Made by a program: the position numbers and the translations under genes
From: Icerya purchasi
Lineage: Eukaryota; Arthropoda; Insecta; Hemiptera; Monophlebidae
Length of the DNA stretch: 64,000 bases
Direction: 5' to 3'
NCBI GenBank assembly: GCA_039619475.1
Contig: CM077116.1
Coordinates: forward strand, 5,146,001-5,210,000
The notes under the pieces: generated by a model
Seen by the model: only the letters and a program-made list of their open reading frames with translations
Database searches by the model: none
What the model was told of the DNA's origin: nothing
Part shown: in pieces, positions 24,105 to 36,700 of the stretch
Numbering within the stretch: the first letter of the stretch is position 1
How the letters are laid out: each line of letters begins with the position of its first letter

Positions 24105-27100
24105 TCCCGAAATCAAGGAAGCAGCCGTGTACCCGGATTCGACGCAACATCGTGGAAGCGTAAAACAAAACAAAGTCTAGTCAAAAACTCGTCATACAGA
24201 AAAGATAAAATTTAAACGATTCTAGTCATGTAAAATTAATTGATCATAAAGATAAACTTAATATAAAAAATAGCCTAAGGACGAGCGTGAGTAGCCGTTG
24301 TGGAAGTGAACGGTATGATAGGTGTACAGCGTCTCGAGTTGCTTCGATCGAGGTTGTGATGGTGTGTACCGCTTCGTTGGTTTGGTTCCGATGGCATAGG
24401 TTTTCGAAGATTCCGCGTCCCGGTAGAGCAGCGTAGAAGGCATTTTTTATTTTTTTCGTCATATGGTTATTCGGATATTCCCGTAGTTTCGGTTATTTAT
24501 CTAGTCATCCGATGAATGTAGGCCCCAAATTAGATCTAGTCAGGCCATTTTTTATTGATTTCCCGCAGTTTGCGAATGTATTGTCATTTTTCTAGTCATT
24601 TCGTCGTTTATATAGGTAGTTTTGGACGAGTTTGTGTTGGTTTTCGCGGTGGAATTAAGATCTTTGAGACTTTATTTGATTGTATATTTATTTTAAATTT
24701 TTTTATCTTGTTTTGTTGTTGCCGACCTGGTATAGAGCGCGGTGAGCGCGTGTATTGAGATTTGTGTCGTGTGTTAACGAGGTTGCTGCCGAGTACCCGA
24801 GATGATTTGTTTATGTTTACCTCTGGAATATTTTAGGCGGTAGGCATCCGATTCGCGAGAAGTGAGCTCGATCTGTTCTAATTTCGACCTGATGGGCATG
24901 CTCATTTACCCCCTCGCTTCAAAATTTATTTTTTTATTTTTTTTATTAAAATTCGAAATTGAGAATGGTTTTTTTATTTTTTTTTTCTCTGGGCATGCGT
25001 GCTTCGGAGTTCGTTTTTTTGCGGTTTTTTTCCGAAAAGGAAAATAAACTTGTTTTTTTTCCTCGCTTGAACATCTTTGAGACTTTTTTTTTTCTACCCT
25101 TGTTCTTGTCACTCTAGTCCCCAGCTCTCGCGTTTACGTGAGGTGTGGGTGAGAATAGAATTATATGTAAAAAAAATTACAAATAGAATGTATAACCGGC
25201 GTAATATATGTATGATCGTTGCGATGTAGCTTGTTTCAGCTTTGTAGCGGTTTTCCGCAGGGATGCGGCCATTCACTGGACGAGAACAGGTTTAAATCTA
25301 AGCACATCTATGTGTTAAATATTAAATTTGGTATAGAATTTGTTATGTAAAATGTGTAATTGTTTTGTTATTTAGTTTATATTAATTTGTATATTAATCA
25401 TGTAGCCTTGTAGAAATTGCGCGTCGGCGCTTATAGTTGAATTTTCCTTTTTTTTTTACGTCTTTCGGAAACCTTATCTTTTTCGATTTATAATTTTGCG
25501 AACCCTGTGGGGTCATCTCGATTGTTAGTGACGCATCTGTTTAGTTATCAACTATTTTTTTTCGTAATGAATTTTATTATTTCCATAATTTAATTGCCAA
25601 TCTGGTGGGCGTCGCGATACTTTGATTTCGGAGTCACTTAACTATTTCGTTCCTTTTTCTTCCATTCTCGTTTCAGTTCCTTTGTGGTTTAACTTGCTCT
25701 TTCTTCATACCTCACCTCCTGCCAATGTGGTCGGATGTTCTAGTTGTCGGTCTGCGTTGTTAACAGTATGGAGATTGCTGTGATAAAATTATTTATGTAT
25801 GGCAATGTTCTTCTCATTGATTTTTTTAATCTATTCGAAATGTTCTTTATCGTTTTTTTGAGCTTCCTTTCATTCCTTCTCTCCCAAATATATTTTTTTT
25901 CTCTTTCTTTGCTCTCTGTTTTCCATTCACAGCGTCGCTAGACGGATCGGGAGGGATTTCCGGTCGACCCCTCAGGCTCTGTGGGCGCTACTAAGGCAAG
26001 CGCGGCCATATTGTTCGGTGGGGAGAGAGAGTGGATACCTGGTACTCCGGCCGGGCTCTATATTTTTCTATTATGTTTTTTTGTTGTACGAGCTTTCGGT
26101 GTAGTGGGCAACGTTGAACGTGTGCGGCCACGGCATTGGGCGTAAGTCTCGGCGAGAAATACGGAAAATAACAACTTGATCGCTAAATAGCGAATTGAGT
26201 CGGTCGGATTTAGTATGGTCACCGAATATTTCAGGCGAGTGGGGTCGATTGACGCCCGATACCGGCAATTGCCGAAGAACTCGACCTAGTGGCACATTAA
26301 TGCTTAATAATCCATACGAGCTGTCCCGACACGGGGTACCGGGGAAAAAGGAAATATGATAGTGCTTCTCGGCTGGGATTTCTCCGTGGTTGTGATCTAG
26401 TGGCGAATTTTGCTTTATTCCCGGAATGTGATCGATATTTTTCATCGGAAGATGTATTTATTTCTTGTGTTTTTTTGTGTGTGTTTCTTACAATCCTCCT
26501 TTCCTGTATTTTTCTTTGTACGCCATTTTTTTTCCTCCTCGAAATGAATGAAGAGAATATGGCGCAGGACGAAGACGCAGAGCTCCGTTCTCATATTGAT
26601 AGTGACCTCATCTCCTCTCCTTCTATTTTGATAATTTCTTTTTCACTACGGAGTCAGGTAGCGATAGCATCCCGTAAGCCCCACAATTAAAAGAGGCAGT
26701 TAACCGTTTATTATTTTATTTTATTTTTTATATACATTAGATTATTTTCAGTACTTTAGTTCGGGTCAAGATCCCGTTTTAGAGTTCCTATTATCCCGTG
26801 TTTTATTTTGTCAGTTAGGCGTGTGGTCGATCTATTCTGTAATTTAGTTCACGTGTATATATACTTTTATTTGTTCGTTCGCTTATATTGTCACTGGGAC
26901 AATGTGTGAGGGTGAGTGCGCGACCTCGGATGCAATTGTATATATCGTTTGCGGTATCCGGAGGTCGGGGTGCATCTGATTTTTTTGTACACCAGGTCCC
27001 CATTAGAGATTATCAGTAATTTAAATTAATTTTTTTTACCTTTTCGCGAGTTTCGAGGTGCTGTCGTCATATCTTGATGTGTTTCTTCCCAATTAAATTT

Positions 27101-28310
27101 ATTAGTGTTCCTGTTTCTTTTTCTTCTTTTCCCACCCGATTGGGTGGTGTGCGCCCAGGGAAGGCACACAAGGTAGCTCCGGCGCCTATGGAAGGCCGAG
27201 GATTGGCAAGATGTCCAGTTGACCACGATGGATTCCTCTGCGGAGAAGATTGGAAGGATGGTCGGTCAGTTCAGATGGTAGGGGGCCCCACCGTTTTTTT
27301 ATTTTTTTTATATATTTGGAGGTGCCACTAGGTAGGCCAAGTTAAGGTCTCGCGCGCGGTACGATCGTTTGTTGTTGTGTTTATGAATTTGTTGGTTTTT
27401 GGTGGTTCGTACCGTCGCGGGGACAGGTTTTGCGCCCCATGAAATAAGATGGTGGTCGCTCTCAGGGGTTGTCTATAAGAGGGCCCCAGTCGTATTCGCC
27501 ATTAGTTAGGATAAGCCAGGTAGGAGGGAAGTGCTCGCGGGGGACATGACTGTGGTGCGCGGCCGCGTTTTATGGTTTTGTCGGTGTCGAGTGGCCCAGT
27601 GCATGTGCTCGCGCTATGTGTCAGGGGTTGTCGAAATGTTTTTTTATTTTTTTTTTGGAGTTGTTCCAAAGGGGTACCGGTTTTGTCTGCCGGGCCTCTC
27701 TCTCTGTTAGGAAAACAAATTTTTTTTTGATCCTTAAGTGTTCCAATATCTATATCTCAGTACAACGGACTCGCGAGAGCAGCATTTAATAATTTTTTTA
27801 ATATTTTTTTTTTATTTACGTAATGATGTTTTTTTCTAATTTGATGTACTGTTTTGTTGTTTTTTTCTAGTCCCTGTTCCGGCATTAAGCCGATGTTAAG
27901 TTTGCCCATTCCGATATTTTGTTTAGTTGTCGTCTCTGTCGGGTGCGTCCCGTATTGGTTTTGACGGGGTGCGTCCCGCGTCGTTCGGAATGGGTAACAA
28001 CGTTGTTGGAATTTAAGTTAAACTTGAGTTATTGCCTTTCAGCTGTTAGAATTTTGTTTTTAAATTTTGTGGATTGTTCAGAGCCTTGAGCTCTTGGAGC
28101 GTCAATTCTAGTTATGACCTGGTGTGGTCCCAGTGGTGTGCGAGTATAGTACGTGTGAGTAATTTTAAGGTACAGTGTGTGGCGTACTTGTGCGGGATAG
28201 AACGGCGGAGATTTGTTCAGGACTCCGTAGCTCAGCAACGGCTAGTCCGAATCCTCTCGTGTTTTGGCACCTGAATTGTGATCCAAAACTTCTGTTTTGG
28301 ATGAAAATAA
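24105..28310. other. non-coding interior of the LTR element
   Basis: Over 4.2 kb there is no frame longer than 124 codons (26071-26445, minus strand) and no retroviral enzyme motif in any frame I read. The plus strand is T-rich, with many T-runs. Such a long non-coding interior is what large non-autonomous LTR elements show. A decayed pol or env cannot be excluded. Confidence 0.5.
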
Positions 28311-28321
28311 GGGTGGGGCAG
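28311..28321 (+). promoter_or_regulatory. polypurine tract
   Basis: GGGTGGGGCAG, preceded by AAAATAA, lies immediately upstream of the 3' LTR, where plus-strand priming is expected. Confidence 0.7.
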
Positions 28322-28659
28322 TGAGACGGATTCGGCAGCTGTAGCATTTTAATTACGTTTTATACGGTTTCTGATAATGCTGTCCGAGGTAGAAATTATT
28401 ATTTCGATTTTTATTCATTTTATATTTCGGGTTTTTCTCGGGCAGCATAAATGATGGTGAATTGCGATCGGAGATGAGATTTCGACCGAGAAGCCTGGTT
28501 ATCCCGAACGTAGCCGTTCTGTCGGCTGTGTTGCGGGGGTGAACTGGTTGCGCGGGGGAAATCGCGGTCGCGTTTACCGTCGAAACGTATAAGTACGGAG
28601 CGTGTAGCTACGAGAGTCGCGAGAGAATTGGTGAAATCCCGGAAAGACAGGGTAGCAGC
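28322..28659 (+). repeat. 3' LTR (LTR2), left part including one TSD copy
   Basis: These 338 bp match LTR1 21547-21884. The LTR is cut at AGCAGC (28654-28659) by the Polinton and resumes at 49333. Confidence 0.92.
28654..28659. repeat. Polinton target-site duplication, left copy
   Basis: AGCAGC is found here and at 49327-49332 but only once in LTR1 (21879-21884). Six-bp duplications are the known signature of Polinton/Maverick integration. Confidence 0.95.
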
Positions 28660-29587
28660 AGTAGAAGGGGAGTGCCGGTTCTGGGACACAAAGGGATGCC
28701 GCCGCGCTAATTAGACCCCCTGGGGTGTGAGAACTAGAGCATATTCTTTTCCGCGGTCCGCCTGTAGCCGCTGCCGCCGCCGCGAAGTGTGCCGCTGGTT
28801 CCCACACACGCATCGGCCGCTATCGTGCTTTTTTCAAAATTCGGGGCATAAGTATTTTAGCCGGGTTCCAAAAATGATGATATCCGATCGGGCGCGCATC
28901 TCCATGCACCCGCATTCCCACGCACGGCGCGTTCTACTATTATGTGTATGTATTATACAGGAGTCTACATGTAATATATGTATCATAATTTTTAATTTTA
29001 ATTTTCGGGGGTTGGGAGGTGTAAAATTTTGGCGGGGTGTTAAAAACGTTCGAAACTCAACACTTAGAACCCAAATTTTGAAGGAATTTTCCGAGTCGTG
29101 CTCTGTTCCGGCATTTTTTTTTTTTAAAAATTTTATTTTTTAAGAAGAATATCTGATGGTTCCAGCGATCGAATGAGGGCAGGCGGGTGTGCTGCTATGA
29201 GGGGTGAATTCCAGCCGTTCGATCGATGTTTTTATTATTACTATTATTTTTAACGGAAATTTTTGAATGTTCCAGCAACCGGTTGAGGGTGGCGCGGGGT
29301 GCACGGGTGAATTCCAGCCGTTCGTTCGATGTTTTTATTATTATTATTATTTTGACGGAAACGTTTGAATGTTCCAGCAACCGGTTGTGCGTGGTGCGGA
29401 TGCAGGGGGTGAATTGTAGACATTCGTTCGAAATTAACTACCCGATCATCTTCACAGACCCTCGACGCCACCGATGGAATCCTGATCACTACACGTTCAC
29501 ACACATACACACGCACACGTCTAATATTTTTATTTCCAACGAATATTTTTAAATGCCGTCCCCGAGGAGTGGCGGACGATTGCATCA
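28660..29587 (+). repeat. Polinton left terminal inverted repeat
   Basis: It pairs with 48385-49326 in reverse complement. Differences are few: single substitutions such as GGGGCATAAG against GAGGCATAAG, A/T-run lengths, and a roughly 13-bp indel near the inner end (left GAGTGGCGGACG, right with an extra segment). Open frames inside the TIR (for example 29226-29552) show no codon-like constraint and are not called. Confidence 0.93.
29160..29435 (+). repeat. subterminal tandem repeats in the left TIR, about 105-bp units
   Basis: Three units start TTCCAGC(A/G) at 29160, 29270 and 29372. Each continues with a GC-rich stretch, GTGAATTCCAGCCGTTCG (GTGAATTGTAGACATTCG in the third), then in units one and two a TTATTATTATTATT-type run and ACGGAAA. 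The first two units are 110 and 102 bp, and the third is cut short. The mirror copies lie at about 48537-48812. Subterminal arrays of this kind can be binding sites for a terminal protein or integrase; that role is inferred. Confidence 0.7.
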
Positions 29588-29603
29588 TCCATACGCGGAA
29601 TAA

Positions 29604-29891
29604 TTTCATCGGTCGTTTGTTCAAGGTCGAATCAAAGGTCCACGTCTAGACACACATTATTTCAATCTATTTGATAATCTCATTAATTTATACCCTTCTT
29701 TTTATTCCGAGCGACTGTGTTCGAGTGATATTGCTAAATGCATTATGCCAGCAGGTGTCGAGAGTTATTCGGACAATTTAGTACTTCAACCTGTCACTCT
29801 GTGGGAGGTAGGGTTCGAGAGTGATCCAATGACAATGGAAGTAATATATTCTGATATTAGTAAACACCCCCTTAGTTCTTCAAATCGCTAA
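29604..29891 (+). CDS. possible small protein or gene remnant next to the left TIR
   Basis: A frame of 95 codons is open between a TAA at 29601 and a TAA at 29889. The only ATG that gives a reasonable product is at 29745 (48 residues, starting MPAGVESYSDNLVLQPVTLW). Codon use and composition (Tyr, Phe, Ser, Leu, Asp, few Lys runs) look more protein-like than the surrounding AT-rich DNA. It could be the end of a lost gene or an exon. I do not recognise it. Confidence 0.3.
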   Translation, partial: FHRSFVQGRIKGPRLDTHYFNLFDNLINLYPSFYSERLCSSDIAKCIMPAGVESYSDNLVLQPVTLWEVGFESDPMTMEVIYSDISKHPLSSSNR

Positions 29892-30238
29892 CATTTTTAT
29901 CGGAGATTTTATCTTCTTTCATGTAACGATTAATGGGAGATCCATTATCCAGCGCAGATTTTCACTTGGAACAACATTTCGGGGTAGTCGATATATTTTT
30001 GTATAGTCCCTTTTCTATTAACTAATTCACATATGTTGTTAATAGAAAACGACCACATTCCTTTTCAGCTATATATTAGTCATTAGAAATATCCCATTAA
30101 ATATGTCCGTCTGAGAAACGAAAATATCTACAGCAAAGACCACCTGCAATTATGTCAAGAATATAGTTGAGGGGTTGTATGTATCGAACCTGATTTCTCA
30201 TCTTCGAAAAGTCACGTTTGATAGATCAGTTGAAAGGG

Positions 30239-30245
30239 TATATAA
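30239..30245 (+). promoter_or_regulatory. TATA-like box without an obvious gene
   Basis: GGGTATATAACC resembles the TATA context of the polB promoter (GTATAAATACCC). About 145 bp downstream, TCGGTAAGT at 30386-30393 is a good splice donor, so a spliced leader transcript is conceivable. Confidence 0.35.
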
Positions 30246-31307
30246 CCACTTCCACATATCGAATCTCCTCATTTATAAGTCATAGTTGGGCGCAGATCGC
30301 GGCATATATTTCCGACTTGTACAATTTGAAATTTTTCAAGTTTGATTATTTTTCTATTTTACAATCAACGGATTTTCATCCAAATCGGTAAGTAATTGCA
30401 ATGTATTTATTTAATTAAAATATCAAAATTATTCTAAATTATTTTTAATTTTCGTACATCTCTAATGAAATATGATTGTTGTTTTTATTATTTTAATTTC
30501 TCTCCATTTGCAATTGAGAATACGTCAACACACCTTTTTTTTAAATTACAATTTATATGCACCTCTCTCGAAATTTTATACTAATATATAATTAATTTTG
30601 CACATTTCCGATCCTTTTTCGTTAAAAATCAAGCACAGTAACAATTTTTAATAAAAGTAAGTTACGCTACCGCACCATGTACATTACTATTTTTTTAAAT
30701 TTCATTTACAACATTCAATTGATTTTATATAAATGAAATATCCGATCTTTCGAAAATATAAGAATTGAAATATATTTACACGAAGCGTAAAGTTTTATTG
30801 AAAATTCATTTTCTTACATAATGTACAATCTAGAGATTCATTTTTTTTTTTTTCCCCATTTCTCAAATCATATAATATCTTCCGAAAATTGAATTTGATT
30901 ATTCTCAACTTTACAAATTAGTAATAGTTAACAAAATTTCATGGTACATATTCTGAAAATTCTTAAAACACGAATACAATATAAACATTAGTAAGTAAAC
31001 ATTCATTTATTTTTTTTTTATTTTTCCTCAACTATTATTCTGTTAGATCCTTTCAGTATTATTAATTTAAACATATTTATTCATCATTATTCAAAGTATA
31101 TATTCATAGATTTTTTTATTATACACCATTTACTCATATTCCTCAATATTCTCGCTAAATTTTACTTATTATCCTATTCTTCAGATAATATATCCGGACC
31201 AAACTATAATTTACGTATTATTCATGTATTATTTGTATATATTATTTTTATTGAATGATTTACCATGTAATTCCTCAAAAAGAGAGATTATTACCCCATA
31301 CGGGATT

Positions 31308-31600
31308 ATTTAGAAACTATTAGAAATTTTTTAATTTACAGTCCGCACACGCAAAATTATTTTGAAACTGATAGAAATTTTTAATTTACAGTCCACACAC
31401 GGAAAAATATTTTGAAAACTGATAGAAATTTAATTATTATTATATCCCATCTACACATCTATGTAATTATTTTGAAATGGATAGAAACATTTATACTTTC
31501 GAAACATTATTCTACATATTTTGAAACTATTGAACATTTTTATTTAATCATTTATATACGAAGTTATTTATTTTTGAATATGATAGAAATTTTATCGTGT
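31308..31600 (+). repeat. degenerate tandem repeat, about 50-60 bp period
   Basis: Successive units contain GAAACT(G)ATAGAAATTT, then TTTAATTTACAGTCC(G/A)CACACG, then (A)AATTATTTT. The first two to three units are clear; later ones keep only the TTTTGAAA..GATAGAAA part. Confidence 0.6.
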
Positions 31601-33648
31601 TATTTTTTCATTATACTAATCTTATCTTTTAATTTGTTTCCTTAACTGGAATTGTTGATCGGACATGGAGCAGTTTTAAAAAAAAAAAAAACGGTTTAAC
31701 TAGCGCAGAAATATCACGAAAACGTGTCCAAATCACGAAAAGCAGAAGAAAAACAACAAACAAATTCATATTCACCGATCTTTTTCTCTTTCCAGTAAGT
31801 ACTTGAAATATTTTATACTTATACGCAACATATATCACATTTGAAGTCTACAAAATACAATCAGTAATTATTATTTTTCATACTTTTTCCATTACAATTT
31901 CATAAAAATAAATATATTTACAAACTATTTTTATTTTAAGCTTCCATTTTAATATATATTTCACATTTCATTCAACACAAGCGTCTTAATCTATTACATT
32001 TCATACATTATTCGATAATTTAACTTTTTTTATTTCATTCAAAAGTAATCTTTTACAGTTCATTGATTTTATCATCATTTTTTTAATTATCGCTATTCAT
32101 ATTGGAAAAAACAGCCTTTCTTACATCTCATTATTTAAACTTTTCAAATGTGGTATATGTTTTATTTATTTCCATGTTTATTATCGACTCATATTTATTT
32201 TATTATGTGCATTTAAATAAATGAACCTGTGTTGTATGCTTTTTTTTTTTCCATATATGTATTTACAATGTTGAATTTTAAGAATGTACGCAATCGATCA
32301 TGTCAAATTTTAAAAAGAAATTTTTTAAAGAAAGTTTACATTTCGACTATACTTCATGATACTTTATTTAATCAAAAATATTTATTCAAAATCATATTTT
32401 TAAAGCAATTTTCACAGAATAAAATTTATAACTTTGAACAAACGCTATATTTTTCCTTTTCTAAATTAGTACAAGTAATAAGTATAATTACATGCATATA
32501 GGCAATACTTATTTTCAAACACTTTCAATCGAAAAAAAAATGTACGTTATTTATTCGAAATCATATTTTCACATAAAAAAAAAAAAATAAAGACATGTAA
32601 TCAATATATATGTAAACAATTTATATTTGCTTGTTTATAATTGTAAATGTATGTCATTTATCTAAAATTCACATTCTTCGGGAAAGTTTTTAATACTTAA
32701 AACATAATTTAATAATTTCATCCCGTAGATATGTATTTTTTTCCTTCTCAAAATTAAAAATATAAATGAATGAATAATAGAAATATTTATATATACTTAC
32801 AAGAGATATATATTTTTAGACGAAAAAATTTATATTATTTGTAACATCCTCAGTATCATTATGTACATAAAAGAGTTAAGATATAAACAGACGGCTTCTA
32901 ACGAACCATGTATTATAAAATGAAAAATTAAAAGAATCATGATGGTTAAGATAATTATTTAAAAAAAAAAAATAAACACCGATTAACATTTGCCGGAAAA
33001 ATTTTTTATTCTTTCTATGCATTATAAGTCAATCACAACACAGAATCTGAAATGAATGATCGTTTCAATATATCAATTTATCGATTTCATTTTATTCGAT
33101 ACGAAATAAAATTAATATTAAAAAAATTAGTGAATATTTATTCAAAAAAATCATGTTCTTTCGGGAAAAATTTTTAATACTTGAAATAAATGTATATAAC
33201 AGATATATTTCTACAAGCGCATGGAAAGTTTATATTTCATTGTATGTTCGAATGATACTCTTTAGAAAAATTTTCAACACATGGAATAAAAAAAATTATA
33301 ATTTTGTCTAATTTATATATATTTTGTATTTTATTTTTTTTTATAATAATATTTCATGTTATTGTATATATTTATATAAATGTCATACAGTGTTATGCTA
33401 TTATGATTCTATATTTAAAAATCCATATAAATCAAAGCCTATTAATAGCCTCTCTCTTACCTAGCACTCATATCTACACCTTTTTTTTTTTTTTTTGGAA
33501 AATAACAATAATAATAAAATAGATAGTTATATAAATAATTGTATATTCCTGCACTAGCAAAAAAAATCTCGTTTTATTTTTAATCAAAATTAATCTGAAA
33601 TGAGAGAAAGAGTGATATTAAGCCATGTATCAAACTTTCAAAAAAAAG

Positions 33649-33656
33649 TATAAATA
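33649..33656 (+). promoter_or_regulatory. TATA box of polB
   Basis: TATAAATA lies 90 bp upstream of the polB ATG and is followed at about +30 by CTCTCCTAGTC, a plausible start region. Confidence 0.6.
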
Positions 33657-33738
33657 CCCTCTCCAACAGTAAATCTCTCCTAGTCTAATAGAGTTTTGTT
33701 ATTGTTTGATTTAGTTCTCACATTTTTTTGAAAAAAAA

Positions 33739-36700
33739 ATGGCACCAACCAGCTACCATATTGAAACAGTGACCCATTACCATAAAGACCGATATACAAC
33801 ATACCGGGTGGTGAATGATGACCGGAAGCTGTTTAATATTAAGGACTTCCTGAAGAACATTTCCACTGAAGTGGTTTCTTTGGTTCAGCAGAATATTCGC
33901 ACTGGGCTGAAGTGTGGTCTTGTGCTGTATTGCAGATACCGACGTGCTGCTGATGTTGCTATTAAGCCAATGCCAACTGAGCCAATGTTCTTCCCATCAA
34001 GCAGTAGCCTGTTACATGAAGGGGATGACTTCAAGGCATGGTATGAGGAAGCAACATGTCGAATTGAAGAGTTTGCTGACAAGCTGGAGCGGGTAGAGGG
34101 ATCGGGGTGGAGTGTGAGTTCCATTAAGTATTTAGAAATAAAACTTAATTATTGTAATATGCTAACTCGCGCATCATCCCACATCCCTCTACCTGGGAAG
34201 ATTATAGCACGGAAGGCAGTAGTCAACATACAGAACAGAGATGATTTCTGCTTCCAGTATGCTATGCTAGCGAAATTTGTTCCAATTCATCCAGAGCGTG
34301 TCAGTAAATATTTAGGAAACCCAGAACTTGTACATAAATATAACTGGACAGGGGTGAATTTTCCTGCCTCGATGGATGGCATCATAACGTTTGAGAAGAA
34401 CAACACATCTTGTTCCATAAACGTCTATGCCATTGATAAGGATGATGTTATATACCCTCTCCGGATTGCAAAGGAGGAAAGGCTAGACCACACAGACCTT
34501 CTGCTAGTGAAGAATGGGGATGTGCGGCATTTCTGCTAGATTAAGAACTTGGGGCGACTGGTAGCTAGACAAATTACAAGAAACGAACACGAGCTTCACA
34601 TCTGCCGTCGCTGTTTGTGGCATGTTCATGATGAAGCTCGGATGGAGCAGCACAAGCAGCTATGTAAGGAGCGGGAGCCAGTCGCTGTAGAAATGCCGCA
34701 GCCGGGGAAGAACATCCTCAAATTTGATAAATATAAATATATGCAGGAGGTCCCCTTTGTGGTCTATGCTGATTTCGAGTGTTTCCTCAAGCCGGTAGAG
34801 GGGGCTGCTGATGATGTTGGTGATGACACCCACACTGGCAATGAAGTAGAAGTTGAAGAAAATGGACATCAACGACGGGTCCACCAGGAACAGTGCTCAT
34901 ATACTGAAAAAATTCATCGACATGAGCCAATGAGTTTCTGCTACCTGGTGGTGTCACGTGTGGGTGATGACATCCTCCCTGATTATATGATGCAGCCAAG
35001 ATTATACCGTGGGCCTGATGCTGCACGTAAATTCAGGGAGTCTTTAGTGGATGATGCCAAAATCATTGCCAGCATCTATCAGCAGAATACCCCTGTCCAG
35101 ATGGATGATGCTGAGAAGGAGGCATATGATAAGGCAACTATTTGCCACATATGTGATAAGCCTGTGCTAGCAAGGGATGAGCGGGTCATAGATCATGACC
35201 ATATTACAGGAAAGTACAGGGGTCTGGCACATAACTCTTGTAATATCCTATATCAACTGCCTCATTTTTTACCTGTATTTATCCACAATCTGGCAGGTTA
35301 TGACTCTCATCTCATTATACGGGAGCTAGCCTATGATACCAAAGACATTGATGTGCTGGCTATTACTGGCGAGAGGTACAAGGGCTTCAGCAAGCAGGTG
35401 GTACCCAGGAGGATGCAACTGAGGTTTGTTGACTCTTTTCAGTTTATGGCCAGCAGTTTGGAGAGGCTAGCGTCATACTTGCCAGATGATGCGTTCCACC
35501 ACACTCTACGTCATATCAATAATCCGTCCTTATTTCCCATTCTTCGTAAAAAAGGTTATTTCCCATATGAGTATTGTACAGGCCCCTCAGTACTGGAGGA
35601 GACTAATCTACCACCACGCTCTGCCTTCTACAGTTTGCTAACCAAGACGACTATTTCTGAAGAAGCTTACAGGCTCGCTCAGCAGGTGTGGGAGGCTCTC
35701 AATGTACAAACCTTGGGTGAGTACAGTGATGCATATCTCCGCACAGATGTTCTCCTGCTGACCGACGTGTTTGAAAATTTCAGGAGTAGTTGTCTTGGAA
35801 TATATAAGATCGATCCCGCCTGGATGTATACTGCCCCAAGTCTTAGCTTCCAAGCCATGCTCAAGTATACTGGTATAGAACTTGAGCTTCTCACAGATTA
35901 TGAGATGCTCTTGTTCTTTGAGGCTGGGATTCGGGGTGGATTGACCCAGGCGGTACAGCGCTACTGTGAGGCAAGTAATCCTCTAGTCTCCTCCTCTTCC
36001 TCCTCTTCCTCTGCTAGCACCTCAGCATCATCCTCGCCATCATCATCCGCATCTAATAATTATATTTTATATTTAGATGCAAATAATTTATATGGTCATG
36101 CGATGTCAAAGCCGTTGCCATATGGAGGCTTCCATTGGCTGACAGCTGATGAGATATCGCATTTAGATATTAGTGCTATCGACGTAGATGGGGACTTAGG
36201 TTATGTTTTAGAAGTAGATCTAGTCTATCCTCTAACATTACACGAGATCCACAATGCACTCCCTTTCTGTCCACAGTCAAAATGCGTGTCACAAAAGGGG
36301 AGTGTTAAAAAACTTGTGGCAACGTTGGAGGATAAATGTAATTATATTATTCATATAAATTATTTAAAATTAGCCCTCAGCCAGGGATTAATATTAAAGA
36401 AAATTCATCGCGCCATTAGTTTTAAGCAGTCTCCCTGGCTGAAACCCTACATAGATTTAAATACCCATCTACGTCAACAGGCTACCAATGAGTTTCATAA
36501 AAACCTGTACAAATTGGCAAATAATAGTGTTTTTGGAAAGACGATGGAGGATATTAGAAAGAGGCTAAACGTAAAGCTGATTTGTGACGAAAGGAAGTTT
36601 ACGAAACTTGTTGCTAAGCCGTCGTTCAAGGACCGGACTATCTTTATAGAGGATCCATTCCTATGTCTCATTCAGCAGGCTCCTACAAAATTATTTTTTG

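Larger units (their letters stand above)
29892..33648. other. AT-rich non-coding arm of the Polinton
   Basis: Nearly 3.8 kb between the left TIR and polB has no convincing gene. Open frames such as 31412-31645 and 32229-32501 are low-complexity Ile/Phe/Leu/Tyr products of AT-rich DNA. A TATA-like box (30239-30245), two strong splice-donor-like GTAAGT motifs (30388, 31795) and a degenerate tandem repeat (about 31308-31600) are present. Other Polintons usually use such space for genes, so loss of genes here is possible. Confidence 0.55.

Noticed and set aside
26071..26445. Minus-strand frame of 124 codons in the LTR element
   Set aside because: It has no recognisable motif, is antisense to the element, and its length is possible by chance in this composition.
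28727..29143. Open frames inside the TIRs (28727-29143, 29226-29552, 48409-48735, 48732-49259)
   Set aside because: The same DNA is open in opposite strands and both TIR copies, and the frames come from the repeat units and lack protein-like features.
31308..31600. CRISPR-like array
   Set aside because: The units are degenerate and contiguous without unique spacers, and the context is a eukaryotic DNA element.
34660..35894. Minus-strand frames overlapping polB
   Set aside because: They lie antisense to strong polymerase motifs and have no features of their own.
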